Source: Prostheceraeus crozeri (Eukaryota > Platyhelminthes > Polycladida > Euryleptidae). From it: 64,000 bases of DNA. Below the pieces are notes generated by a model, which was not told where the DNA came from, did not search any database, and was given only the letters and a program-made list of their open reading frames with translations. Position 1 is the stretch's first letter, and every line of letters starts with the position of its first letter. The position numbers and the translations under genes are program-made. The stretch spans positions 260,501 through 324,500 of the forward strand of contig CAJQUW010004404.1 in NCBI GenBank assembly GCA_907163375.1. Direction: 5' to 3'. Shown in pieces: positions 35,201 to 45,599 of the stretch.

Positions 35201-36141
35201 CCGATGGAAATTGTCGCATGTGATTTTGTTGGACCGCTACCCACAAGCAACGGTTACAAGTATCTACTTGTTCTCATTGATGTCTACTCTAGATATCCAG
35301 TTGTATTTCCGCTTAAAGAAATGTCCACAACAAGCATGATCAAATGTTTTGGAGAATTCTTTTCGTTATTTGGATTTCCAGACTCAATCTTGTCTGATCA
35401 AGGTTCCCAATTTGAATCTACAGAGTCCCGGAGCTACCTGAAACGTTATGGTATAAAGAAATTACGGACCAATGCATACCATCCTTCCGGCAATGGACTC
35501 TGCGAGAGGTTTAACAAGACAATCAAGAAGCTGATGGTATCCTGTGTAAGTGAATGCTCAATGAACATGAATGAATGGCATAAAGTACTGAAGAAATGCA
35601 TGTTGGAATACCGCACATCAGTTCATAGCAGTACCGGCTATCGTCCAGTTGACCTATTCTTCGCATTCAATGCCCATGGCTGTCTCCCTTTCGAAAATTC
35701 AAAACCGAAGAATGAATCAATGGCAAGCAATCTGAAATCGCAGATGAGGAACAAGATTCAAATCGACAAACGTGCAAGGAACAGATACTTCAAACCTGGT
35801 GAAACCGTCTGATTCACAATGCGAACAAATGAAAGTTTGGTATCAAAGGCGATTTAGCGAAGGTGCTAAAGCAGATAGATACGCATTCTGTAGAGGTTCA
35901 ATTTGTGAATGGGGGACGGGTAACTAGATGTAGTACTAGTCGATTATCGCATGTTCCATCTATGCATGATTCTGACGATTCTGATTTCTTTGAAGCTAAT
36001 TCAAACACAGCATCTTCGAATGCCGAAGCGGAATCCAGTTCCAGTTCATCTCAATCGGATGGAGAATCTGACACTCGTCCGAGTCGTTCCAGGAGAAATT
36101 GCGGCCCTCCCAAGTTCTACGGTGAACGCTACTTCTACTAA
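32258..36141 (+). CDS. gypsy gag-pol coding region (fossil)
   Basis: Gag-like N-terminal ~200 residues, then three CCHC knuckles (CYKCNMFGHHAKDC, CESCNRKGHDTRNC, CNYCHKFGHTENYC). Then protease (FLIDTGATFSVIS), RT with YLDDV, RNase H (LRTDASKEA), integrase with HHCC zinc site and DD35E core (CDFVGPLP...SDQGSQFES...NGLCERFN), and a Ser-rich tail. Gag and pol are read in one frame. About one break in total. Confidence 0.9.
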
Positions 36142-36170
36142 GTGTAGAATTTGAATTCAAATGGGAGAAA

Positions 36171-36389
36171 TGTCACAGCGGTGACATGATCGGTGTCTAG
36201 ACTGCAGCTAATTGATAGCTGATTATTTCATTGGCTGAGACTTGCCTCATGCAATACATTGTCTTCTGATGAATGATTGATATTCGATTGTGTTCATTTA
36301 TAAGCAGATGCTACAATAATAAAGCACCATTCGTATCGCAACATGTTGTTCTGTTATGTGCTATAGACATGCGGGGTTAACAAGTTACA
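36171..36389 (+). repeat. Right LTR of the gypsy element
   Basis: Preceded by the purine tract atgggagaaa; followed by the target duplication AGCCT. Confidence 0.95.
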
Positions 36390-36394
36390 AGCCT

Positions 36395-37150
36395 CACAAA
36401 TTTTAGCGCCTAGTCGCAGAGCAACACCGATTCTTAGTGACTCATCGTCCAGAAAAAACAAAGCCGGATGTGAGTCAATAAGCATCAAACGGCTATAATT
36501 GAAGATCCCAAGAGGTGCAACTGATCAGGCTTGGTTTCTCTCATCGTCGGAAGAAAAACTGAAATTTCATCAAGATGAAGTTTAAATGAGTCCATATCAT
36601 AACCGAGATTGATCACTTCACACTTAGATGTGCTCAACTGATCCAAGAGGTCCAACTGATCAGGCTTGGTTTCTCTCACCGTAGGAAGAAAAACTGAAAT
36701 TTCATCAAGATGAAGTTTAAATGAGTCAATATCATATCCGAGATTGATCACTTCACACTTAGATGGATTGATTTCTAAACCGATATTGGCCAAACGGGGA
36801 ATTATTGTCGGTAAATCCGTTAAAATAGTAGAAGCTGGACCGGCAATTGTAGCATCGTCTAAATACCAAGCATTAAAAGGGCAAGTGACTAGATGTACAA
36901 TTTAATCAACTCCAAGAGCAAGAGACAAAGGCCCAAGGGGATCTCCCTGTTGGATTCCTGTTGATGGATCAGCAAAAGTTTTCTCGAAAAGTAGAAGAGT
37001 TTGCGATGACCACACTTGTTTTGCAAAAACAAGAGAGCTGGGTACTCTTCCGTTCAAAACTTCCAGCATATGATCTCGACGTAAAGTGTTGAATGCGTTT
37101 TTCACATCCAATTTGATCATGATGTGCGGTTCATTAGAATTAGACAACTT
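36395..37150 (-). pseudogene. LINE-like RT element, RT core (proximal piece)
   Basis: Minus strand: IMIKLDVKNAFNTLRRDHML (first catalytic Asp) and STGIQQGDPLGPLSLALGVD (37147-36902), then NIGLEINPSKCEVINLGYD, RETKPDQL.LLGSSI, FFLDDESLRIGVALRLGAKI. The last part runs into the gypsy target site and resumes at 31825. No visible start: homology ends near 37150. It contains the 135-bp in-frame duplication at 36511-36770. Confidence 0.7.
36511..36770. repeat. In-frame 135-bp tandem duplication in the RT gene
   Basis: Two copies offset by 135 bp (36511 and 36646) with few differences; each encodes SKCEVINLGYD.DSFKLHLDE and ISVFLPT.RETKPDQL on the minus strand. Confidence 0.85.
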
Positions 37151-37572
37151 ATTCTCGCCCTCGCCCTCGCCCTACCCTCGCGTCAAATTGTTTTAGACAA
37201 GTGCATGGTATTGTTGGATCGCATTTTCTTGTGGAGCACTCACATGCATGTTTTGCCTGGTGAATGTTCGCCGGCACTTTGTTTTTGAGCATCGTATAGA
37301 ATCCAAGTAATAACTGATTTTGACGTGGGCAATGAAATGCATATATTTAAGCTATAAATGGAATAATATGAAAATGAGACTACTGTTTATTCAATCAGGG
37401 TGATCATTCGAGCTGTACAGAGATACCCATCTAAATTGATAATGATTGCAATGTAATGTAATGTCATTTTATAACGTTAACAATATACATATACGTCGTA
37501 TTATATTTCAAAAAGTGTACGATGAATATACGATTTCGATTCTTGAGCTGAAGTCGTGAATTTTATTTGCAG

Positions 37573-37687
37573 AATTCTTGTTATGAATAAGGGTGAGATA
37601 GAAGAACTGGATACTCCTGATCGCCTTCTGAAAAATCCTGAATCTCTGTTCTACTCAATGGCCAAAGATGCAAAAATTGTGAAGTAG
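37573..37687 (+). CDS. ABCC/MRP terminal exon
   Basis: Acceptor ttttatttgcag (AG 37571-37572). The first base completes Lys, then ILVMNKGEIEELDTPDRLLK and SLFYSMAKDAKIVK and stop TAG (37685-37687). This matches the ABCC1-type C-terminus (VLDKGEI.E...LL..G.FYSMAKDA). With the three other exons it gives 404 residues in frame. The intron before it is 15.8 kb (21733-37572). Confidence 0.93.
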
Positions 37688-38020
37688 CATTGTTTATATC
37701 TCATTACACTATGTGACACCAGTTCAGGGATATTTTTGCAATATAGGGATAATTTGCTTGATTATGTATTGCGGTTGCACGATTCAAATGTCACATCTTG
37801 AGATGTCAACTCTCATGCAGACATTTTCGTAACCAGATGGATATACAATCATTTTAAATGTACCTTCATTGTTCATTTTTCTTCATGGATGTATGTGTAT
37901 TCCTTGTCATTTAGGATAATGAATATTAATTTATTTCTGTATATCTTACATTATGCTCGAATTAGCCCCTTTGAAATACATGCTGAGATGTATGAAAAAT
38001 AAAGATGATTTATTCCACTA
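37688..38020 (+). other. ABCC 3' untranslated region
   Basis: AT-rich, about 310 nt from the stop to the AATAAA at 37998-38003. The exact cleavage site cannot be told. Confidence 0.6.
37998..38003 (+). terminator. Polyadenylation signal AATAAA
   Basis: Canonical hexamer ~310 nt downstream of the ABCC stop, followed by a T-rich stretch. Confidence 0.6.
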
Positions 38021-38112
38021 CTACAGTTTTTGAATAACACGTAACAAGGCGATACGATGTCAAACTACTTGGGCATAAAATTTTATAGTTCCGCTTGAAC
38101 AACATGTTGTTT

Positions 38113-39091
38113 ATAATTTACTCGAAAAAGCCTTGCTGTTGTTTATATGGCATTTATTGCCCAAATGTTCGCCTACTCAGGCCGCTTCAGGGGTGAAAAG
38201 GGTATATAGATATAGAAGGTTATTTTGGGAAAGGATTCATACATAGAAAGTCAATGTCATAGAATTATTGAAAGATATTTCCATTACTTTGTGAAAAGGA
38301 ATTGGCGATATTGTTCATTCTTTTCACGTGAATTGATGGTGGGTTGGAATTTCTTTATCAACAGTGCTTCACGAAGACGATTTATATCCGAAAAAGTGAA
38401 TTGTCAGATAAAGAAAGTTTTCCAACGAGAAGATTTAAATATCGGTTTAGCTCAAAAGTCATATACTCTAAGAAACGCATTGAAGAACCATACCAAATAT
38501 GAAACAAAATGTCAACTTACCTCATGTCCAATTCAAAACAATGAACTTTGCTTCAAGAAAAACGTAATTTACAAAATAACATGTCTCAAGTGCAAAAATG
38601 CCTATATCGGTAGTACAATTAGAACTTTACACATCAGAGTGAAAGAGCACAGAACACAAGTAACATCATCAGTTTTCAAACATTTGCAACAATGCCATAA
38701 CAAGAATGTACAAGTCGACATATTAGCTCATGAAAGCGACAATACCAACATTCGTCTTCGTGAAGCACTGTTGATATAGAAATTCCAACCCACCATCAAT
38801 TCATGTGAAGAGAATGAACAATATCACCAATTCCTTTTCACAAAGTAATGGAAATATCTTTCAATAATTCTATGACATTGACTTTCTATGTATGAATCCT
38901 TTCCCAAAAATAACCTTCTATATCTATATACTGTAGGCCCTATATACCATTTCAACATAACATCTTATAGATTTCAAATTTTAAGTGTTTGTAGAATATC
39001 CTCCTTTTCATCCCTGAAGCGGCCTGAGTAGGCGAACATTTGGGCAATAAATGCCATATAAACAACAGCAAGGCTTTTTCGAGTAAATTAT
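38113..39091 (+). mobile_element. GIY-YIG hairpin element (Penelope-like), copy A
   Basis: A GIY-YIG ORF lies between inverted arms (38113-38380 and 38752-39091; the right arm has ~75-100 extra bases). Arms share TAATTTACTCGAAAAAGCC, GCCCAAATGTTCGCCTACTC and AACAGTGCTTCACGAAGACG. The right arm encodes the end of the ORF plus downstream sequence; the left arm is its inverted copy. The words ACTTGGGCATAA at 38069 and 39092 lie just outside both arms in direct orientation. No RT in this copy. Confidence 0.8.
38381..38830 (+). CDS. GIY-YIG endonuclease domain of copy A
   Basis: Reads CQLTSCPIQNNELCFKKNVI, YKITCLKCKNAYIGSTIRTL, HIRVKEHRTQ, HLQQCHNKNVQVDILAHESD, IRLREALLI stop. IYKI...AYIG is the GIY-YIG core, R..EH the second motif, and the Cys/His pattern before it matches the zinc-binding linker of Penelope-like endonucleases. 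Homology (KFQPTINS) continues just after the stop, so the last ~25 residues were recently cut off. Reading upstream of 38381 is translation of the inverted arm and not real coding. Confidence 0.7.
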
Positions 39092-40379
39092 ACTTGGGCA
39101 TAAGTTATTACAAATTTTGAATATGACATGGTATTTGAAAATTTCACACATTTTGAAAATCTTCAACAAGAGATGATGGTTTTCAACATGTGCTACATAA
39201 CGTTTCATTTATCGTGCAGTCACTATTAATATGAATGGTCTAATACCCGGTTTTGATAGGCCTATTTGTAGCAGATAGCTCAACTAGACTCCGAAAAAAT
39301 CATGAATATATATTATTTCTATGCTTATAAGATGATGAAAATTCTCAAAGAAAGCACATGCAATTCCTTAAAGTACTGCGGTTAATTGATATTAATTTCA
39401 CAACAAAGCAGATTCCTGAACAAAAAGAAAGCTGAGGCATTCAAGAATTATCTCTTTTTGCTCCACCACACAGCGCAAATTGCGAAATATATGATTGCGC
39501 AGACATCTAATGCTCGTTTAAAATGCAAGCTTATGATGCTTGCAAGAAATATTGGCTTATCTTGAGATCAGAGAATATTTTTCATATCATCCATTCATAC
39601 TCCAATACCTTTTTGGTTACATAGTACATGGTAGGCTTCATATTCTATGTATGGACGAAACTGAAGATATTCATCATCCTCATTAGAACTGTTTAAGTGA
39701 AGCCTACTGAACTGCAAGCACACTGCTAAGACATGCACATTTGAGTTTTAAGTAGCATCCTATATACGACAACGCGTATGCGTACGATATAACGCGTGAA
39801 GTACTACAGGATAACTCATCACCATTTTCTGAGATAATCGAAGTATAATAAGTCATGGCATCTTTTGATCTGATATGACTCCTTTTTATGATGCAAGATA
39901 TTTCCATCGGCAGTCTTAATGTCATTGCCTAATGTCACATCAAGACTACATATTGGCTATATATATACTGAAAGAATTCTGACTATTTTTTTTATTTTCA
40001 ATGAATCTTCATGTATCATTTTTCCTAACTTGGATCCGATCCGCGTAATGCGTACCCATTCTCCCACTTTGAATACTCTTTGAATACATGCAGACACATG
40101 AGACGCAAAGTCTATATAGCAGGACTGCCAACTATATTAACTTATATAACTTATATTGCAGCAATATCCCGCATAGCCACGGATGTTTGGGGTCATGTGT
40201 AATCACGCGTGGTTCACGCGTGATTGAGCGTGGCATGTCACCTAGTGTGGTTCAAAGTATACTTACTTTGGTGTGGTTAGACCGGCCTACATGACCAATA
40301 GGAAATATATTCGAGTAACGTCAACACGATATAGGCCGCAATAGGCCTAGTTATCAGGCTTCGAAGCTAGATACACATG
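39092..40379. other. Spacer, no recognised gene
   Basis: AT-rich. A 73-codon minus reading at 39704-39925 has no recognised family. A short perfect palindrome lies at 40200-40226. Confidence 0.45.
40200..40226. repeat. Perfect 11-bp-arm palindrome
   Basis: AATCACGCGTG gtt CACGCGTGATT: two 11-bp arms around a 3-base loop. Confidence 0.85.
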
Positions 40380-40667
40380 AGATAACGCAAATCGTACGCG
40401 GATGACATCAGCGTTATAACGGAGATAAAGCACGATGACTCTTGTTGCATCAAGGATTGCATAAAGGATGAGACAGGCAACATAAATCAGAGAATAACCA
40501 CTTGAAGGTCAATGCTAAAAAGTCTAACTGCCTATTCAATACCTGATGCGGTGTGAAGGTATCACCTCCTCTACCCCTTCTAAAGCATGACATTAAAGAT
40601 TATGGGTGTTCATCTAAACTTAAATCTTGACTGGACCGCTTCACGTCGAAGACATGGTAAAAAAGGT

Positions 40668-42140
40668 AAGGACCTCCGAGTCGGCAAATTTTGAGTCGAA
40701 TCGAACCGGGTCGTGATTCGCGAATCGAATGAAATCATAGAAAACTTAGATAGGCCTATTTAAGCTCACTTTTATGTACGGTTGACTTGTCCAGCTATGC
40801 AGCTAGTCATACCTAATAGGCCATAATAATCATGTAATTTTCATGGCTATTGAAAAATGTAGCGACATCCTGGTACGAGTAAGCGGTCAAATTGTAGTGT
40901 CTATATTTCTGAGATAATTGAAATCTACTGCGCTTTGTAGTTATAATACAGCCTATTTTAAATAATCCTCCTTTGGTATAAATGAATGCTCGATTTGACA
41001 ATATTCCTTGAACTGTCTATTGGCCATTTTATGCCAAATTTCCCGTAGGTAGTCTGATGACATGGATCATGTTTATGACCTCCAGCTTATAGGAAAAAGT
41101 CCTTTGAATCCACCGCAGGACTGAAAAGGAAGCCTCCATCAATCACTCATGTACTTAAATCGTGAGCTCGGGAATGCTCCAATTTCCATGAGGAAGCAAT
41201 CAAGACTTCTATTGTAATTCTCAGATCAGAAGAAAATAATAGACTTTTTTCAGCAAACTATTAATGCGCCTGCAACTTTCCATGTTATCGTGTCCGTAAG
41301 TACTATCTAAATTATTTCAGGACGAGTTCGAAATAAATTATCAAATAATAACCTATATTCTACGCAAATTTGTCACTCAAGCTCATAGAAGTAGAGAATT
41401 ACTGAGGATTGTAAGTAGATACTACAATGCCCAACTGAATAGACTTATTGTAGTTTTGGACTTGTCAGCTTGCAGACGGAAAATCAGTAAAGTAATGAAA
41501 TCCAGTAGCTGTGGCCTATGGGAAAATCTAATTAAATATTATCTAAGCCTTGCTTTGTACAAAAATTAGTAACTTTTGCACCAGACACCCGATGATTTTC
41601 ATTTCAGAAGTACAGATGATTCAGGATAGGAGGGACATTTCGTCTCTATCAACCATATGGCCTGTTAGTAGGATCGCTATCTTGTATCTTAGTAGGGTTC
41701 AAGATTCCTGACGAAAAGCAGTCTGAAAAGTACATGCATGTCTGAGAGGGATACAATTTCAAGAGCCTGCTAATGAGCCATTTACAATTCTACTTTAAAG
41801 CAGTCATTGTGAAGTAGGCATATGCGCGTATCAGACTTGGTCAGAAAGGTCGACAAATTCTGAAGCCCTAATCTGAGCAGAAGCACATGCAACTATTTAT
41901 GATTGAGCACGCACTGTAGCTAACTAACTTTTGTTCAGCAATCGACGCTCTGAACTACTTTCAGACAGAACTCAACATCTCAAGCACACTACAATGTCAC
42001 TTTCACGTAGCAACGAACAGGAAGAGGCTTACAAATCAAAACAAAGCAGCTGAAATTTGGTCAGCCGACGTGGACCGATTCGAATTTTTCTCGAATCTCA
42101 ATTTCGAATCGAATCGAATCTCGAAGCTTCGCAGGTCCCT
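40668..42140. mobile_element. hAT-like non-autonomous element (1.47 kb) with CGAAT-rich ends
   Basis: Ends AAGGACCTCCGA and (inverted) AGGGACCTGCGA, followed on each side by repeats of the word TCGAAT/GATTCG. 8-bp flanks AAAAAGGT and AAAAAGGG differ at one base. The LINE reading on either side confirms the insertion. No gene inside. Confidence 0.65.
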
Positions 42141-42208
42141 AAAAAGGGCAAACCGACAATTACATGCGCTGAAGCTGATCAAAGCCTATGTCTCACAAGA
42201 CGAATTAC

Positions 42209-43374
42209 CAGGGTTGCCGTGGGTATGGGGATTCTGTGGGTATACCATGGGTATTGGATGGGTATGGGTGCTGATATCATCCCCACAGCTCCAATCGCTC
42301 TTCTATGGGGATTTTCATGATTATTGATAATCACTAGAAGCAATTAGAACTGACATTTCATTACACAGTAAATTCTAACTGAATTATTTACAAACAATTT
42401 GTCAAATTCTATGAATTACGTGTTGATTTCACATCCCTAGCACATAGTCAATGATTTTGAATAGCTTTGGTGTGTCGAAGGGAAAGCGCTACAAGCTTGA
42501 AATGCAAAACTGAATGGAGGCTGATTCGCACGCCTTTTAGACCGATATATTTGTATATTGAAATTTATATTTAAAATATTAGCTCTGATAAATCACTTAC
42601 ATACATGTACAGTAGATGAAATCACTTCGATTCATGATGATTGCGTGATGTAATTATGCTTAAGTGTCAACTACAATGAATCATTAACAGGCCTATTTGA
42701 AACTTATCACGATATAAGAGAGATTCTAATAAAATATCTCTTTTAAACTTTACACATGAAGTTCATGTACATAATACATGAGTCATTCCACAAAATTTGT
42801 ATCCCGAAGACATTATTCAAAATTCATCATTTCCACTGCACAGGATTACCAAAAATCAAAATGGAGGATTTCGTAATACGTATAACAATATTTTAGGCGT
42901 GTAGGAAGTATTGAGCTCTTTTCAATGTACGAGTATATGATTATGTAATGGACCTGTCGCTGTCGGTGGTGCACCGTGTCTCCATAGAGGCACATTAAAA
43001 TTCTCAGTCAATCAAATGTTTCATTATATACATGTATAAATGATTTTGTGTCATTCGGTGAATTCGGGGAGTGTAAAGCCATAATCATTCAATGTTATAG
43101 AAATAACGCATGAGTTGATAAGGTGACAGAAAAGAACTTGCAGTGAAATTGAAAACCATTGTGCTATAATCCAATTATCAACGGCAACTGCCTGATTGTA
43201 TCATGCTTTAAGTTCTACTGAAGTCGAAATATCGGACATCAATTATTCTAGGCCCATTTGAAAAGATGTAGCATATAATTAAGGTGTATAAGGGATTCTG
43301 TGGGGATGCCCACAGGTTTTTCTGTGGGTATGGGGTGGGGTGGGGACTCTAATTTCAATCCCAAGGCAACCCTG
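42209..43374. mobile_element. hAT-like non-autonomous element (1.17 kb) with GGGTAT-rich ends
   Basis: Ends CAGGGTTGCCGTGGG and, inverted, CAGGGTTGCCTTGGG; subterminal TGTGGGTATGGGG repeats on both sides. Perfect 8-bp duplication CGAATTAC (42201-42208, 43375-43382). No gene inside. Inserted only 60 bp from the preceding element in the same LINE. Confidence 0.88.
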
Positions 43375-43600
43375 CGAATTACACATGCCATGTGTCACAT
43401 GGTATGCAGCACAACGATTCGTTCCCTGTTAGAGTACTATTCACCGGTTTCTGTCAAACTGCCACAAAAGATGTCTGTGAAACTTCAGAGACTGGACGAT
43501 AGAGCACACAGAATGATAAGTGGCGAGAAGGAATTCAAAACATGCGATTATTTATTAAGAAAACTAAATAGAAATAATAGAGTATCATAGAAATATGCAT

Positions 43601-44512
43601 AGAACTTTCGTATAGAAAAATATAGAGAATATCCCAGAGCTATGTGCGCTCTTGAATATGCTTTAGGCCTGCAAATGTTTTTTGCAAACACTTGATTTCG
43701 CTAATCGCCTGACCTCTATTAATCAACGGCTTCCAATAATCGCCGGATAAAAACTGAGTTTGAAATAATAATGCCCCCCCCCCGGCGATCATTGGAGGAA
43801 ATGCGGTACAAATCGGACAACATAATTGCCAGTGGACCTACAATTAGACTACAGTAATTGGAAATTCCATGCAGTTAGCTACACTTTCTGATTAAGTGAC
43901 ACAAATCTTATGTGGGCCTACTTGTAACGTCGAATTCGATCGAATTATCTCAATTTCGAAAAATTCTAGCTCGAGAATGAATTCACAGAATCACGGTTAT
44001 GACTCATTGATGGGATCTCTCTCTCTCTCTCTCTCATGTCGCTCATGTCGCACAGAGATGGAATCCCCTGCGCCTGCTTGGGCAATTAATGCAATTTATA
44101 TCATAGACAAGCAACTTTTGGTTCATGTCAGCCAATGACACTTAATTAGGCTTTAGAGAAAACTGGTTGTGTGATTAACTTTCTACTTATGTCTGATATC
44201 AATTTCTATAATATAGGCGTTTATGTGGCGGTGTGGGCTGGGGAATGGGAAAGGTGTCTGTAGGGCACGAATGATGGATCCGACGAGGGATTAGGGCTGA
44301 AGGTGGGGCCTTCACGCCTGAAGTGACACCGTGACTGGAGGTCACAGGCGAGAGAGCTTTGGGAGCGAGTGGTTCAGAAAATTGTTTTGTTAAAGCAGAA
44401 GCCTACTTCAACTACGAGATGGAAGTGTGTCAAAGCACTAAATCAAAGTATGTTAAATCACATCGATAGAACATTGACCATTGTTCATTTTCTTGCATGA
44501 AGAACATTTTAT
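43601..44512. other. Spacer with small simple repeats
   Basis: C10 run near 43774-43783, (TC)n at ~44017-44035, and a short GC-richer stretch at 44220-44370 of unknown origin. No gene seen. Confidence 0.45.
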
Positions 44513-45085
44513 CCGTTTTGATTTTCTCAGTAGCATGAAGAGCTATGCAATTTGAAAGGAATCATTGTTGTTACATCACTAATGGAAGATGATCATTCTG
44601 ATTTCTATGGTTACACATTCTTTTATTTATAGCTTGTGGAGCGGTTTCATCTATTTTTGTCATAATTCTACGTCATTTGACCACAGATCTAGAGTGTGTT
44701 CAAATCTGTGCGTTTGACCTAGCAACGCAGTTGTATTGCATAATATAAATGGATTACACAATGTATTCATCATGCATGCAAATCAGGTAAGCATTTGATC
44801 TGAATCCAATTGGAATCATGCTTCTATTTATAGGCTAGGGAAAACTAGCACTCTAATATTGTTCATACACTCATTCTCTTAATTTCCCTCAGAATAATTT
44901 TTTCAAATGAGTAATCAATCATTCACCCAGTCCGTGACCGGGAAATCTATTGCGCAATTCCATTTTTCACACTTGTACACTTTTCTTTCAGTGTCACTTC
45001 TGATGCGGTCAAAATAATTGAATGTAGAAACATTCAGTTAAGTTATAAACTGAATTTATGATGCTGAGTCACCTGATGCATCCCA
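44513..45085 (+). repeat. Long direct repeat, copy 1
   Basis: Aligns to 49468-50042 in the same orientation at roughly 90% over the core (from ATGATCATTCTGATTTCTAT to CTGAATT.ATGATGCTGA). It has a ~37-bp insertion relative to copy 2, bracketed by TTTGACC. No coding capacity. Confidence 0.8.
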
Positions 45086-45591
45086 TACCTGTTGTCCCAT
45101 ACCTACTAGCGTTGCTCGGGTACGCTCGGGTTCAACTCGGGCACGTTGGCCAAGTCCTACCGAGCTCGAGTTCGGCAAAGGTCCATCCCAATTTTGCACA
45201 TTGTCAAAACAACACATTGTTGTTCAATATCTTAAGTGAACCAATAACTACATGTATGTGATCAATGCTTTTCAACCAAATCCGGGACACCTTACAAAAT
45301 AGGAAAATGGCCTCTCTCATCTTCATATTGCTTTGCCAAAAATGATGGCTATTAACACAAGCAACGAATTTTACACTCCTACTATATGACGATCATGGAA
45401 TATTCGCTTCCATTCAGTCCATGTAATTTTTTCAGTGTCCTTGTATTGCGCGAGCTGCACTGTTCCTTTGTGTGTGCTATCTGAATATTGTTGCGTCTTA
45501 TATCCTTCTCTTTCCTAATTTTGTGTGTCCATATGATTCTGTTGTTTGCTTGCAATATCCATAGGCAATAATATCTAGCACGACGGAACAT
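45086..45591. other. Spacer, no gene seen
   Basis: A CTCGGG-rich patch at 45114-45170 (gctcgggtacgctcgggtt) is the only feature. Confidence 0.4.
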
Positions 45592-45599
45592 CTCGAAGG

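Larger units (their letters stand above)
31826..36389 (+). mobile_element. Ty3/gypsy LTR retrotransposon, nearly whole, young
   Basis: 219-bp LTRs (31826-32044 and 36171-36389) starting TGTCACAGCG and ending AAGTTACA, one difference between them. 5-bp target duplication AGCCT (31821-31825, 36390-36394). A primer-binding-like TGGCG... follows the left LTR; a purine tract precedes the right LTR. Internal parts in gypsy order: gag, protease, RT, RNase H, integrase. It looks almost whole, with about one break in the coding region. Near-identical LTRs mean a recent insertion. It landed in a LINE-like RT element. Confidence 0.95.
40380..43600 (+). pseudogene. CR1/Jockey-like LINE reverse transcriptase, split by two hAT-like elements
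   Basis: Three host pieces: 40380-40667 (SYADDISVITEIKHDD with the catalytic YADD at 40395-40406, NHLKVNAKKSN, HVEDMVKK), 42149-42208 (ANRQLHALKLIKAYVSQDEL) and 43383-43600 (TTIRSLLEYYSPVSVKLPQK, VKLQRLDDRAHRMI). This is the palm end and thumb order of CR1/Jockey-type LINEs. The intervening DNA is two separate hAT-like elements. A few frame changes; 5' end and 3' tail not identified. Confidence 0.75.

Noticed and set aside
38225-38380. N-terminal extension of the copy A GIY-YIG reading frame
   Set aside because: This is the inverted arm read in sense; it mirrors the end and downstream region of the same ORF and has no homology as protein.
39000-39050. Hammerhead-like string ccCTGAAGCGGCCTGAGTAGGCGAACATTTGGG in pieces (CTGAAGC, GCC/GGC stem, GAAC) in copy A
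   Set aside because: It sits where the copy B ribozyme sits, but the conserved A9 is C, the cleavage triplet is missing and helix I does not pair, so at best a decayed relic.
42057-42327. Open frames over 42057-42327
   Set aside because: They cross the boundary between a hAT-like element, a short LINE remnant and the GGGTAT-rich end of another element; only the LINE part (ANRQLHALKL) is real.
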